Source of the DNA: Eunapius fragilis
Taxonomy: Eukaryota; Porifera; Demospongiae; Spongillida; Spongillidae
Reading direction: 5' to 3'
Length of the DNA: 64,000 nucleotides
Assembly: GCA_963681505.1 (NCBI GenBank)
Contig: OY811977.1
Coordinates: 9,058,377 to 9,122,376, forward strand
In this document: one piece after another, positions 33,963 through 45,370 of the stretch
Numbering within the stretch: the stretch's first letter is position 1
Layout of the letters: each line of letters opens with the position of its first letter
Position numbers and translations under genes: made by a program
The notes under the pieces: generated by a model
The model's database searches: none
Told to the model about the DNA's origin: nothing
What the model saw: only the letters and a program-made list of their open reading frames with translations

Positions 33963-35894
33963 AGGTAGAGGAAGTGTCAGTAGAGGTAGAGGAAGTGCCA
34001 GTAGAGGTAGAGGAAGTGCCAGTAGAGGTAGAGGAAGCGTAGGTGTTTAATTATGCATATTGAAGGAGTAAATCCTCAAAGCCTAAAGCAGCAGTCTGCC
34101 CTGAGACGATGGAGTGATACTTAGACAACATGAACATTTATTATGTATGCACTTGCATTGTTGTTGATTTTGGATGCATATAAGTGATTTGAATTTGAAT
34201 TTATTTTGCAATAAACATCATTCTACTATATAGGGCTAATTTGTGTACACCTGTACACATTTTACTGCAAAACTTTCTTGATAGAACCACATGAATAATT
34301 TCACAATACATAGTTACTATGTCATGCCCTCTATCACTTTCAAGACTCTTTTGAAAACATAATACTACTAAGGTAAAGCAATGTAATTTGTGTACAGGTG
34401 TACACAAATTAGAGCATTTGAAAGTCAAAGTGATTACTCAAAAGAAACAGCATTTTTGTAATGTACATACAAAACAAACTATATGTATAAAATTTGACTT
34501 ATTGAGAATGTTCCCATCAAGTTTTTTAAATCTCTCACTTTTGCAGTGTTCTGTTATAGTGCTGTGGATAACTGAATTATGAACAGTTATTGCAATAAGC
34601 CAAAATTGCATATGCATGAGAAGTTTAGCCACAATTTAGCATCACCACAGGGGGTATAGATTTTCAAAATTGTGTTAAATGCTCACTTCTGGTATGAGAT
34701 ATGATGCAAAAAAATGAATGGGGTAATTTGTGTACCACTGCACACACTTCAGGATGCAAATAGACAATAATATTAGCAACAAGTAGATGCCTTAGGACGT
34801 GGTGCGATCTTAGGGACCATCTTTTTTGGCAGGTGGCAAGGCCTGAGGTAGTTCTTGTTGAGAGTTTGGTCCCAATGATTATGGATAAAGTGAAACCGGA
34901 TATAACGGGTTTTTAAAAACGTACAACCTCAACTGACTGATGATATTTTAAACAATCACCATAACCGACTATTGAATTTTAATAACCTCTTACAACTGGC
35001 ATTTTAACAGGTTTCAAGCTTTAACACAAACGCTACTCTCACACTTTATCCACGCTGTTGATTTATTCATTTCACATAAACAGGACAGAAGTTATAACAT
35101 CTCACAGACTAAATGCTCAGGTGTGATTGGTCTACATCATGGCACATGGATGTTGCATAACTATGTTTTAAAATGCTATACATGCTAAAAATGCTACGCA
35201 AACAAATACATGTACCTTTCTGTGACCAATAATGTTTTTAAATATCATATTAAATACTAGTAAGAATTCGTGGCGCAGAGGGGTTTGTATGGCAGTGAAA
35301 TTATTCATAGATCTAACCATCAATACAATCACACAGCTCATTGAAAAGATCATGCACACAGCAGAGAAAGTGATTAACTATAACCACCCAATATTCACAG
35401 GTGGGTAAGCCCAAACGTTACGGGTGGGGCTCATAAATCTCTGATCATATGCTCTGTCTGTCAACGCCAAAAGCAACAAAATTTGCCATACTCCAATAGA
35501 GGTCATGTGATCACATGCCCGCACATGACCACTATCTATAACGGTATGTTCAAAATCTGTAGGACAAAGACTAAGGCACAGTTCAATCACTTTGTAGTAC
35601 TGAGGCTTATAAGGTTCGATCCAAATAGGTATAATACGATCAAAACAGGTACAACCGTTAACAGACACGTGGAGTTAATGCATGGGTAAAGGTGTCTGCC
35701 GCTATCTTGTTCCAGATGGGAAGAGCCCAGAACAGCTGTCGTGGCACGCAGGAGCAAATTAGAAAGAAATGATGGTTAATCCTCTCAAATACATATGAGT
35801 ACACGAGCACCATGGGTACAGCCAGTTAAATTGCATTAATTATTCATAGCTTCCACTGCATAGCCTCTATGCATAATAAATAATTAAAAAGGTT
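33963..35894. other. Intergenic stretch with a MITE and repeat remnants
   Basis: No gene recognised. 34778-35470 is an internally deleted relative of the 29990-32950 region: the leader-like and post-BEL blocks are present, Gag is not. Confidence 0.4.
34239..34409. mobile_element. 171-bp MITE with palindromic terminal repeats
   Basis: TA at 34237-34238 and 34410-34411 flank inverted ends starting ATTTGTGTACACCTGTACAC. Each terminal repeat is itself nearly palindromic (TGTACA on both sides of CC or GG). Confidence 0.7.
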
Positions 35895-36000
35895 GATAGG
35901 TGAAGAGTATGATTTTACTTCATGTTTCCATTTCTTCATACAAGTGTAGCTTGAGGCCTTTAGATGGGGATTGATTAAGATTTTTGCCCCAGATGCGGGG

Positions 36001-36559
36001 TAGTCTCGGCCCCAGACCAATATGACACAATGTTTATCGCATAATGTATAAACAAACGCTCATATAGGTGTTTCGTATGGGGCGGAAGTGTACCAAACGC
36101 TGGAATTCGTGCGCACTTTAATTATGACGTATGTACATAAACATTGCTCGACCCAGACCCACACACTACATGTAAGCATGGATACGGTCGAACAAGCTAT
36201 GCGTTTCGCGATGACAGAACTGAAATTGGAGACATTGAAGGACAAGCAGAAGGAGGCTATATGTAGCTTCGTAAATGGCCGTGATTGTTTTGTTATTTTT
36301 CCAACAGGATACGGTAAAACTCTATGTTATGTTCTGTTACCGTACGTTTACGACCACCTTCGTGGAGAGACAAGGTCTTCAATTGTGATTTGCGTGTCGC
36401 CTTTGACTGATACGGGGTCCATACCGTCGCCTTAGCTTTAATGAACTTGATAATTATCGGACGTGGTCAAGCGATAATTACATTCCAGATGGTACAAGCG
36501 CTAGCTACTCGAAATCCCAGACCCTAACACGTGAAGTGTAGGGTCTGGGGACGCGACTA
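36001..36559 (+). mobile_element. TIR element carrying the 5' end of a RecQ helicase gene
   Basis: Flanked by GATGCGGGG (35992-36000 and 36560-36568). The 18-bp inverted ends match 16/18 (TAGTCTCGGCCCCAGACC against TAGTCGCGTCCCCAGACC). It contains the start of a helicase gene and, near its right end, a hairpin of CCAGACCCTA and TAGGGTCTGG. An 8-10 bp duplication suits hAT, P or Mutator-like elements; the superfamily is undecided. Confidence 0.8.
36178..36435 (+). pseudogene. RecQ helicase N-terminal fragment
   Basis: From the ATG at 36178 the frame reads MDTVEQAMRF and continues LKDKQKEAICSFVNGRD (RecQ motif 0), then Walker A FPTGYGKTLCY, then VICVSPL at motif Ia. Homology stops abruptly after SPL and the frame ends 10 codons later at TDTGSIPSP. 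This is a closer match to canonical RecQ than the helicases at 3.7-6.8 kb. It lacks all later motifs, so it cannot be a helicase; it looks like a captured or internally deleted gene. Confidence 0.8.
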
Positions 36560-37021
36560 GATGCGGGGGATTTGAGAAAGTACCACGTGCTTCATGAGAA
36601 ATGTACGCGACATAAGTGGGCCGGGGATTTCATCGGTTAGGAGTACAGTGGGGCATTTGAAAACTGCAATCGTCCAATCCCCACATTTGCCCCACCTGTG
36701 ACCGCACTGGGTCAGGTGGGGGAGACCATTGATAGGTGCATTACATACATTGGTTGTGTACTAGTATTGCGCGAAATGCATTTGCAAAATGAATCACCTA
36801 TCCAATTTAAAAAAATCACGCAAACAGTTCTCTGTTTATTTACGGAGGCTATTTTCCCTAACCTTAACACTTACAATTTAACAACGCACTCACCTATTAG
36901 AATCGAGGATGAATTCCAAATGTTGCGCACAAATTTAATTGATACGCAATAAATTAATTGACCTTCGTAACAAAAAAAGATTACTTCATGCTCTTTTCAA
37001 CTTCCTTGGCAACAGCTTCCT

Positions 37022-37089
37022 GGTCTCGTACCCAGACCACACTCGCATGATGTAACCATTCGCAGCTGCGAGTGTGGTCTGGGTACAAG
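37022..37089. mobile_element. 68-bp hairpin MITE
   Basis: Inverted arms GTACCCAGACCACACTCGC, flanked by GCTTCCT on both sides. The end TGGTCTCGTACCCAGACC is related to the TIR of the 36001 element. Confidence 0.7.
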
Positions 37090-37139
37090 GCTTCCTTGGG
37101 TTGTAACAAATTCCGGTTATGTTCTACTTTCCATAGTTA

Positions 37140-37770
37140 GGGCCGGGGAGGATATAGATGGAAAGCGTGGGGTTTGTGTTGTGCGGGGGGGGGGGGGGGG
37201 TTGTGGCATAGATATTCTTTCGCGGGGTGTGTGGTGGGAATGAGGTTTTGTTTTAGGAATAGCTGGACTTTGCTTAGTTTAGTTTAGGGTTCAGTAAGGG
37301 GTAGGGAAGGTTCTGAGTTGTGGTAAGAGGGGTTGCTTGGTTCTGAATTAACACACACAGTCGCTCCATCCATTCAATGAATATTATTGCGGAAGCTTTC
37401 GATGGCTTAATTACGAAAACACGTGGAAAAACTAGCTCTATGAATATTATTCACTTGCCTATGGCGCAAAAGTATGTGAGAAACTAATAATCAATTTTGC
37501 ACGGCCTGATAATTACGGGTTTGAAAGAGGGGGTTGCAACCTCCCCCCCCCCCCCCCCCCCTTAGTCCTGTATCCGCCACTGCCTGTGGCGACAGATCTA
37601 ATTTTTGATGTCATAATATAGATTGATAACGGCGAGCGATCTCGAAGATACAATTGTACTGACTGTTGAGGGGGGGGGGGGGGGGGGGGGGGACCAGACC
37701 CCCTCCCCCGCTTCATGATTATTAATTAGCACCCCCCTATTCTGAAATCCTGGATCCGCCCCTACTGTAC
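37140..37770. other. G/C-run rich stretch with hAT-like end fragments
   Basis: G-run at 37183-37200, C-run at 37543-37561, G-run of about 22 at 37671-37692. Sequences GGCGGATACAGGAC and GGCGGATCCAGGATTT (reverse strand, 37565-37580 and 37742-37760) resemble hAT MITE ends. No gene. Confidence 0.45.
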
Positions 37771-37986
37771 GCATAACTACAACATGTAACTGGAAGTATT
37801 GTAATGACTGATTACATAACACTGCAATCATGAAACTTAATTGAAGCAAACTTAATTTTGATGATGATTCAGTTACATTATAAAAGAGGGGAATGGGGGC
37901 CGTGGTTAGGGGTGGGGTCAAAAAGGTGACCGGGGCATGACTCATCAATGTCCGACGTTGGCATCAGATTATGGTGGCCATGTTGT

Positions 37987-39025
37987 TCACATCTTCATAC
38001 TCTGGCTAGCCCCACGCATATCACCCATGGTTGCCATGCGACCCATGGACATTACTCGGGAAGAGGTGGGTGGCAGCTGCTGTGGGCGGAACCCCCTTGA
38101 CGTAACGATGGAGAGAGGCTGAGGCTGTGACCTCTGTCTCTTAATGTCTGTGTGTGTGTGAGTGTGTGTATGTGTGTATGTGTGGGTGTGTGTATGTGTG
38201 TATGTGTGGGTGTGTGTATGTGTGTATGTGTGTGTGTGGCATTTGATGTGTGTTGTATATATGGAAGTAAAAATTTCAAAAATCCAAATGGAGCACACCA
38301 CACCTGAGATGGCTATCTGGAGCTTCCTTCGTGCTCAAAGGGTTGACACCAATTTCTTTGAGACCTTCCTCTGTCATGGTCAGGAAAGTGGTGAAATCCA
38401 CCTGTAGGAGAAGGATGTGGAGGGGAGAAGGATGTGAAGGGTAGGGCAGATGAATGAGGAGGGGAGGGGTGAAGGAAGTGGAGGGGAGGGGAGAAGGATG
38501 TGGAGAGGAGTACGGTGAAGTTCAAAGCACATACACATACACATGCCACACAGGTATATGCACTGCCCAACACATGTGTATCTCCACCATTCCCTACATA
38601 CCTCACCATCTGTTACTCACCTCCACCATCCCCTACGCACACCTCCACCATCAAACAAAGACGTCCAACTCTGTACTCAGCTGACCAATCACAGCTGTGG
38701 TACAGAAGACATCATATTATAGGCACCACACACACCCGGGGGCCCATGCGTGAGAGTATCAGTCACATGACCTGGATACATGATCATATGACCCGGACAC
38801 ATCGATCAAGTGGACTCACATGAGCTAATGGTTTCCTTGTCTGTCTCATGTACATCAAGCAACACAACTGGAAGGCAGCCCTCATGAGGGAGGAGGGGGA
38901 GGAGGAGGGAGGGAGGATAAATTCCCACCATCACCACCAGCACATCTCCTCCACTCATTATCAGTCGCTGTCTTGTCATCAGCACTCCTTCCATTAACCC
39001 TCGGATTATCACCAAATTGCTCTGA
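37987..39025 (-). pseudogene. Bicaudal-C-like partial copy C (rearranged)
   Basis: The last exon (37987-38133) is intact with the SQSMKM tail. The second SAM exon (38304-38401) lost two bases, so its frame breaks after TEED...EIG. The first SAM half and middle exons are deleted; a short minisatellite joins at about 38660 to the end of the KH-region exon (VIGQLSTEL start, 38660-38694) and the CLPVV exon (38806-39025). It cannot encode a working protein. Confidence 0.68.
38147..38245. repeat. (GT)n-rich microsatellite with a longer period
   Basis: GT run interrupted every 26-28 bp by GTATG and GGG, a higher-order period not seen in the other copies. Confidence 0.8.
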
Positions 39026-39114
39026 AACCAGGACAGTGGGTCTGGGAACCTGATCCTTCCGAATGAAAGAAAATCAGCATACTAGACCCCAGTCCTAGTA
39101 CTACTAGTATTAGT

Positions 39115-39280
39115 AGTGGTTAGGTCCAGGGAGGGAGTAGGGGTTAGGTCCAGGGAGGGAGTAGGGGTTAGGTCCAGGGAGGGAGTAGAGGTTAGGTCCA
39201 GGGAGGGAGTAGGGGTTAGGTCCAGTGAGGGAGTAGGGGTTAGGTCCAGGGAGGGAGTAGGGGTTAGATCCAGGGTTATT
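39115..39280. repeat. 24-bp minisatellite, copy 2
   Basis: About seven units of the GGTTAGGTCCAGGGAGGGAG type. Confidence 0.88.
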
Positions 39281-40122
39281 AAGACTGGGGGTAGCCAGAG
39301 GTTTAGGACCACAGGGTTATTAAGATTAGGTGCAAGATTGAATTCATCACAAACTCGATAGAAGGGTCTCTATGTCAGTAACACGTGTTTCTCCAACTGG
39401 GGGTAAACCAGTAATCCACCCTACGACGCTACAGCATCAGACGCGTTAAGACGGTTTTCTTTATTCTGGCCCGTCATCATCAGTGATGCACCAGAGTACC
39501 TTCCCCTTTGGTAGTGGGGGATTCAGAGCGTAGAATCCTGGCATGAACATATCATCAAGACTTCATCAGGAACAACATGGACTTGTACAGGAGTAGGGGC
39601 AGCCAGAGGTTTAGGACCACAGGGTGAGTAAGATTAGGGGCAGCCAGAGGTTTAGGACCACAGGGTTATATGTATCATGCATGTGCAATACTAGTAAAAA
39701 ATTAATCCTTCAATATTCATTACTGGTGGAACTGAAGAGTAACATGGCAGTCTGGGGATGAGGTTAATAATTACACTAACCCAGGACATCCAATATCTAA
39801 CCATGGGCCAAACTTGGCTTGATGAAAAAAGGTGGTTAGGGGGGCGGGGAGGGGGGGGGTAAACAAAAACATTCTCTAGGGAGAATGGTGATGGCATATA
39901 CATGTAGGATTGAGAAACAGTGGAGAAGTAAAGCGCATTGAAAACTGAAATGTGGCACGGAAAATGTAATATGGTCCCCTTTTTAGCCCTTGGAGAGTAA
40001 ACAACAGTGTGCTCAATACATGGTAGTAGGAACTGCTCATACAGGCTATAATGAAAGTACATGTAGCAGTATACATTCAGACACTATACAAGGATTACTA
40101 TGCATGAAAGTAATTGGTGACA
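39281..40122. other. Conserved non-coding block, copy 2
   Basis: Same content as 23786-24590, with a much shorter G-run (39839-39860, interrupted). No gene. Confidence 0.5.
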
Positions 40123-41151
40123 TTAAATGACATGTTCACAGTACTTCAGGTGATTAATCAAGGACCTCTTGTACAGAAATGATCTGTGGCATCCTCTGTT
40201 CTTACATTTCAACTTCTCATCACTATGTATTCGGCTGTGGGCCTTTAATGAACGTTGTGACTTGAATGTTTGTAGACAAATACAAATAAATTGCTTCTCC
40301 CCTGTATGAGTGAACATGTGTGCTTTCAGGGTTGACTGCAGTGAAAATGTCTTTTCACATTGTTCACACTGATGTGGCTTCTCCCCTGTATGAGTGAGCA
40401 TGTGTGTTTTCAGGTGTGACTGTTGTGAGAATGTCTTTACACATTGTTCACACTGGTGTGGCTTCTCCCTTGTATGAGTGAGCATGTGTGTTTTCAGGGT
40501 TGACTGCAGTGAAAATGTCTTTCCACAATGTTCACACTGATGTGGCTTCTCCCCTGTATGAGTGAGCATGTGTGTTTTCAGGTGTGACTGTTGTGAAAAT
40601 GACTTTTCACACTGTTCACACTGATGTGGCTTCTCCCCTGTATGAGTGAGCATGTGTGTTTTCAGGTGTGACTGTTGTGAGAATGTCTTTACACATTGTT
40701 CACACTGGTGTGGCTTCTCCCTTGTATGAGTGAGCATGTGTGTTTTCAGGGTTGACTGCAGTGAAAATGTCTTTCCACATTGTTCACACTGGTGTGGCTT
40801 CTCCCCTGTATGAGTGAGCATGTGTGTTTTCAGGTGTGACTGTCGTGAAAATGACTTTTCACACTGTTCACACTGATGTGGCTTCTCCCCTGTATGAGTG
40901 AGCATGTGTGTTTTCAGGGTTGACTGCAGTGAAAATGTCTTTCCACAATGTTCACACTGATGTGGCTTCTCCCCTGTATGAGTGAGCATGTGTGTTTTCA
41001 GGGTTGACTGTTGTGAAAATGTCTTTCCACATTGTTCACACTGATGTGGCTTCTCCCCTGTATGAGTGAGCATGTGTGCTTTCAGGTGTGACTTGCATGA
41101 AAATTTCTTTCCACATTGATCACACTGATGTGGCCTCTCTCTACCTGCCAT
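40123..41151 (-). CDS. C2H2 zinc-finger protein 3 (10 canonical fingers, expanded)
   Basis: The 342-codon frame starts MAGRER and has ten canonical fingers plus the two degenerate C-terminal ones. Finger types repeat in blocks: an LQSTLKT finger followed by VKTFSQQSHLKT occurs at fingers 5-6 and 8-9, showing 84-bp unit duplication inside the gene. Contact residues use only a few combinations (L-T-T, Q-H-T, R-H-T). The paralogue in the other segmental copy has five fingers, so expansion or contraction followed duplication. The frame is fully open. Upstream lacks an adjacent Family A, as in gene 2. Confidence 0.85.
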   Translation of the reverse strand: MAGRERPHQCDQCGKKFSCKSHLKAHMLTHTGEKPHQCEQCGKTFSQQSTLKTHMLTHTGEKPHQCEHCGKTFSLQSTLKTHMLTHTGEKPHQCEQCEKSFSRQSHLKTHMLTHTGEKPHQCEQCGKTFSLQSTLKTHMLTHTREKPHQCEQCVKTFSQQSHLKTHMLTHTGEKPHQCEQCEKSFSQQSHLKTHMLTHTGEKPHQCEHCGKTFSLQSTLKTHMLTHTREKPHQCEQCVKTFSQQSHLKTHMLTHTGEKPHQCEQCEKTFSLQSTLKAHMFTHTGEKQFICICLQTFKSQRSLKAHSRIHSDEKLKCKNRGCHRSFLYKRSLINHLKYCEHVI

Positions 41152-41610
41152 TAAAGCAGTGTGATCTGCATATGATCAAAATGGGTCAGTGATGACACAA
41201 CAATCACACATCACCCTGATCCAAACTCCCAAACTAAAATGTGTTGGTATAATAATAATCAGGGATTAATCTGACTTTTATTTATGATGGTGGTTAGGAA
41301 GGGCACGGGTGGGTTATGACAACCATGAAAGTTATAAAGAACTCAATTTTGCACAATCAATTAGGGAGCTAAACAAGTTATAATGAGCACTAAAAATTCC
41401 AGTTTCCATGCATAACCATATCACACTCCAGCCTTATCTTTGTGATATGGGGTAGCCTTACCTTTGTCATATGGCACTGGGTGATGGCCCCTTTGTTCGC
41501 TTATTGTTGTATAATCGGATGGCCAGCCTCTGGGGTATGCATGCACATAAAGATGATGTGTGACTCCAGAGCATGCTGCTGGTCAACAGGCGCTGGAGAG
41601 CTTCACCTTT

Positions 41611-42422
41611 ATGTCTTATGCATGTCGCAAGAGCCTTCTGCGGTTAACCGCCGAAGTTCTGCGTCTACGTCTACGTTTGATGCAGGCGAACCTAGTTTCC
41701 ACAGGGAACAAGCGGGCCCTGGTGGAGAGGCTCTTGGAATACAAAGACTCCATTTCTCGTGGCGATGGCGACCCCTCGTCGTCAGCCGACTCGGAGGCTC
41801 ATTCAAGTGGCGCTGTGTGCGTTCCGCCCAATGGGAGTTCCAGAAACTCAGACGACCCCGGCCCCTCCGGGTTGTCCGCACGGGAGCATTGTTGTAGAGC
41901 TGCTGTCACTACGAGGCCCCCAGCCAACCCGATACCACAGTTTCAGGTAATGAGTCTCAATCTGCCGACTCTGATGCCGCTGTTTCGGAGGATGGTGGTG
42001 ATCCAGAGGGACCTCCCACTCGTCGCCGCCTTCAACCAGCAACCGCTTCCTCCACAGAGGCCGCTGTCTCTTGCACAGCTGAGGAAGGCACGGGTGACCC
42101 ATCATCCCAGGTACCACACCCTCCTCCCAACCAAACACTACCAGTGGTTCCATCACCACCCAGTCTAGTGGACACATCACTCACTCCATCACGAGTCAGG
42201 AGATCTGCCAGCACTTTAACTACAGCACTTGCTCCCAAGTCATCTGTGCTTTTGCCCACAAGTGCTGGATCGCAGGCTGCGGGGGTGACCACTCTGGCAA
42301 GACCTGTCCCAGGCTGTTGGGGTCCCTGGCTGACCAGCAAATTCATACTCCACTACGACTCTCAGAATTTGAGAGAGAGCTTCATAATCACCCTGACAAA
42401 GCCTGGGTTACCTGGCTGCTAA
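41611..42422 (+). pseudogene. DIRS/Ngaro Gag-like protein, copy 2
   Basis: SAP-like segment with the same frame breaks as copy 1 and few substitutions. The final block before the RT is present, but the WLLN end falls in a shifted frame. Confidence 0.55.
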
Positions 42423-42449
42423 ATAGCATTCAATATGGCATTTCTATTG

Positions 42450-43829
42450 ATTTTAAAGGCCCACACACAACTTACACTGCACCTTAGCCTTCCAGCATCC
42501 GGAGGTGGTTAGCTCTGAGCTCCAGAAGGAGGTGGCTGCTGGTCCTAGGCCCCTTTGCTGACTGACCGCTACCCAACCTCAGAACCTCTGGGCTTGGTGC
42601 TGCTCCCAAGAAGAATGGTAAATGGAGAGGCATACTTCACCTCTCAGCTCCCCATGGATCAAGTGTCAATGATGGCATTTTGAAGGAAGAGTTTTCGCTG
42701 CATTACTCTTCAGTGGACGATGCTGTCGGGCTTCTCCACACATATGGCACTGGCGCGATAATGGCAAAAACTGATCTTAAGTCCGCCTTCAGAATGGTTC
42801 CTGTACGCCCAGCAGACTGGGACTTACTGGGGATGTTTTGGGATGGCATGCACTATGTCGACACATGCCTGCCCTTTGGGCTCTGTTCTGCACCATACCT
42901 GTTCAACCATTTTGCTGATGCCCTTCATTGGGTCCTTGCTATACCTCCTCTGTCCAAGTCACACTCTCACTTTGTGAAAGGTTGGGGATTCCTGTTGCCT
43001 TTGAGAAATTGGAGGGACCATCAACACAAATCAACTTCCTGGGCATTGTCCTGGATTCGAAGGCCCGCCAAAGTTCTGTCACTTCCCCAGGACAAGCTGC
43101 GTGACATCTTGCAGATGGTCCAGTCCTGGCTGGGGCGTCACAAGTCAACGAAGCATGAGCTGCTATCCCTCATTGGCAAGCTGTCCTTTGCGGCCAAAGT
43201 TGTTCCGGCTGGGTGTCTATTCGTGCGACGTTAAACTGACCTGTCCACTACTGTCGATAGACTCCATCCCCATATTCGGATCAACGCCGAGGCCAGGGCA
43301 GACCTTGCGTGGTGGGCTCGCTTCCTCCCAACATCGAACGGAGTAGCCATGTTTCTGGACCCTGGTTGGATCAGTGCCGAAACGCTGAACCTTTTCACAG
43401 ATGCCTCCGGTACCCATGGATTCGGGGGCTACTTCAGCGGGCCCTGGTTCAGGGGATCGCGGCTGCCTCATTATCGAGCTTTCCCAGCGTTCCATTCAGT
43501 GGCAAGAACTGTTTGCCATCGTGGCAGCAGCTCATGTGTGGGGTCACAAGCTAGCCGGACTCCACATCAGGTTTCACAGCGACAACCAGGCTGTGGTTCA
43601 TGCATGGTCTGGTCAGTCCTCCCGAGATCCCAAGAACATGAGCCTTCTTTGGGAGTTGTTCTATGCCGCTGCATGCAACAACTTCACAATCCAACTTGTG
43701 CATGTCCCGGGCAAACACAACCCACTGCCACATGCATTGTCTCGGAACCAGCTCTCACGGTTCTTTGCTCTTGCCCCACAGACTGAACCGGTCCCCACCT
43801 CCATACCCACAGTGTTAGCCAGTCTCTGA
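42450..43829 (+). pseudogene. DIRS/Ngaro RT-RNase H, copy 2, catalytic YLDD deleted
   Basis: The TGA in the GPFAD block is shared with copy 1. Motifs AKTDLKSAFRMVPV and LPFGLCSAPYLFN are present (Arg to Cys in FGLRSAP). After DALHWVLA a deletion of about 73 bp, relative to copy 1, removes the YLDD active site and shifts the frame. RNase H is recognisable (WQELFAI, HSDNQAVV, GKHNPLPHALSRN), but the last catalytic Asp (ADALSR) reads PHALSR. Confidence 0.82.
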
Positions 43830-43830
43830 C

Positions 43831-44836
43831 ATGGATCTGGTCTCTCTAATCCACAGAGCCAAGGCCGGGTCTACTACCTCCACCTACAAGGTGGGCATTC
43901 AGCGGTACCTTACATTCTGCAATGCACTGGATCTGGCCCTTGTACTATCCACCAAACGCCAAGTTGCACTGTTTGCCACCCACCTTAGCTCCTCCCTCCG
44001 CCTCCCGACCATTCAGGTGTACTTGTCAGCTGCCTCATTCCTGCATCACGTCGGTTCACGTCGGTGGACACAGGAGCCCTGTGAGTGGCAACACCATCTT
44101 GAAGCTGGCCTTGCGTGGTATCCGAAGGGAACAGACACAGTCCCAATGCAGGACACCCAGACTCCCTATCACCCAGCAGATACTGGCCGACTTGTTGGAA
44201 CATCTTGGTTGCGACTCAACTATCCCATCACAGGACAGACTCTTGCTCAAGGCGGCCATGCCACTACCATTTTTTGGCTTTCTCCGCATCAGCGAGTTCA
44301 CGGTTCCTGCCTATCACGCAGCACGCTAATTTTTGGCTAGACGGGGGCGTTCAGTTTCTTGGACACCAGCTGAAGGTGTTCCTAACACACTCCAAGAAAG
44401 TCCAGTTTGGGCAGGGCTCAGTCATCATTGTGGGGTGCAGTGAGGATGCTTGTTGTCCCTTCAGTACCATGCAACACACTACTTGGAGAGCTGCAGGACT
44501 CCACCCTCAAGGCCTTTGTTCCATTTCAGGAATGGCATGCCCTTAACTGCAAAGAAGTTTCGAGCGATCCTTCGTTATCACCTCAAGTCGCTGGGCTTCA
44601 ACCCGTCCCTCTTCAACACCCACAGCTTTCAGATTAGGGCAGCCACTGCTGCTGCCAAGGCTGGCATGTCATCCTCCACCATCATGGAGCTACGCCGCTG
44701 GTGCAGTGCTGCCTTCCACTCCTACGTCCGTCATCATCCGGCCCACACCTCCGCTGCTGCTCAGATGGCAAAGGCTCACCAACTGAACTTGTTTGCACAC
44801 ATCTGTCTCCTCATTTGCATTCCCTCACACATATGA
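43831..44836 (+). pseudogene. DIRS/Ngaro tyrosine recombinase, copy 2, Arg lost
   Basis: GFLRISEF is present. The H-x-x-R box reads NTHSFQIRAATAAAKAG, so the second catalytic Arg is Gln. SAAFHSYVRHHP with the Tyr is present. A small insertion near 44056 and a rearranged stretch at 44320-44350 also disrupt it. Confidence 0.78.
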
Positions 44837-45370
44837 ATGGCCAAAAAACCAATTTACCCAGAGTCTGGCCAGTTTGTACCATCTCTTGGGGGGGCTGAGG
44901 CGTGTATTTGGGGGCTAATGTGGGCGGAGCCCTGTGGGCTTGTCCCTATAAAGCCGGCTAGACAAGCCTGGACCAGCGTCCTGGCTTGGTACACAGGTCA
45001 CACAGTTGGTGGCCAGCATCACCCTGGTGCCTGTCTAGCCGGTAGACTTTTCCAACAATCCTGGATAGCCAAACCTGGACCAGCGTCCTGGCTTTGGTAC
45101 ACAGGTCACCCGGTTGTGGTCAGCGGCACTAGCTGGTGCCACCACTGCCGGGGAGTTTCCCAACAATCCTGGATAGCCGAACCTGGACCAGCGTCCTGGC
45201 TTTGGTACACAGGTCACCCGGTTGTGGTCAGCGGCACTAGCTGGTGCCACCACTGCCGGGGAGTTTGGGTACAGGGACACAGGCTCGTGCGGTACTCCTG
45301 CCCCTTGCCTCCATTTGCTGCCAATCATTCAACCAATTAATGTCACACTCGCATTGCGTTTGGGTGTATC

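Larger units (their letters stand above)
35895..37120 (-). repeat. Family A copy with local inversion and two insertions
   Basis: 35900-35953 is the reverse complement of the expected Family A start; the rest is forward. A TIR element (36001-36559) and a hairpin MITE (37022-37089) interrupt it. The exon 1 donor block is at 36887-36906. Confidence 0.7.
41440..45370 (+). mobile_element. DIRS/Ngaro-type retrotransposon, copy 2 (decayed)
   Basis: Duplicate of 25480-29345. Gag-like segment 41611-42168; RT at 42680-42949; RNase H at 43401-43829; tyrosine recombinase 43831-44836; three 3' repeat units. Confidence 0.85.

Noticed and set aside
33619-34050. Ser-Thr-Gly-Gly repeat protein (143 codons)
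   Set aside because: Product of the 18-bp minisatellite; the opposite strand is equally open.
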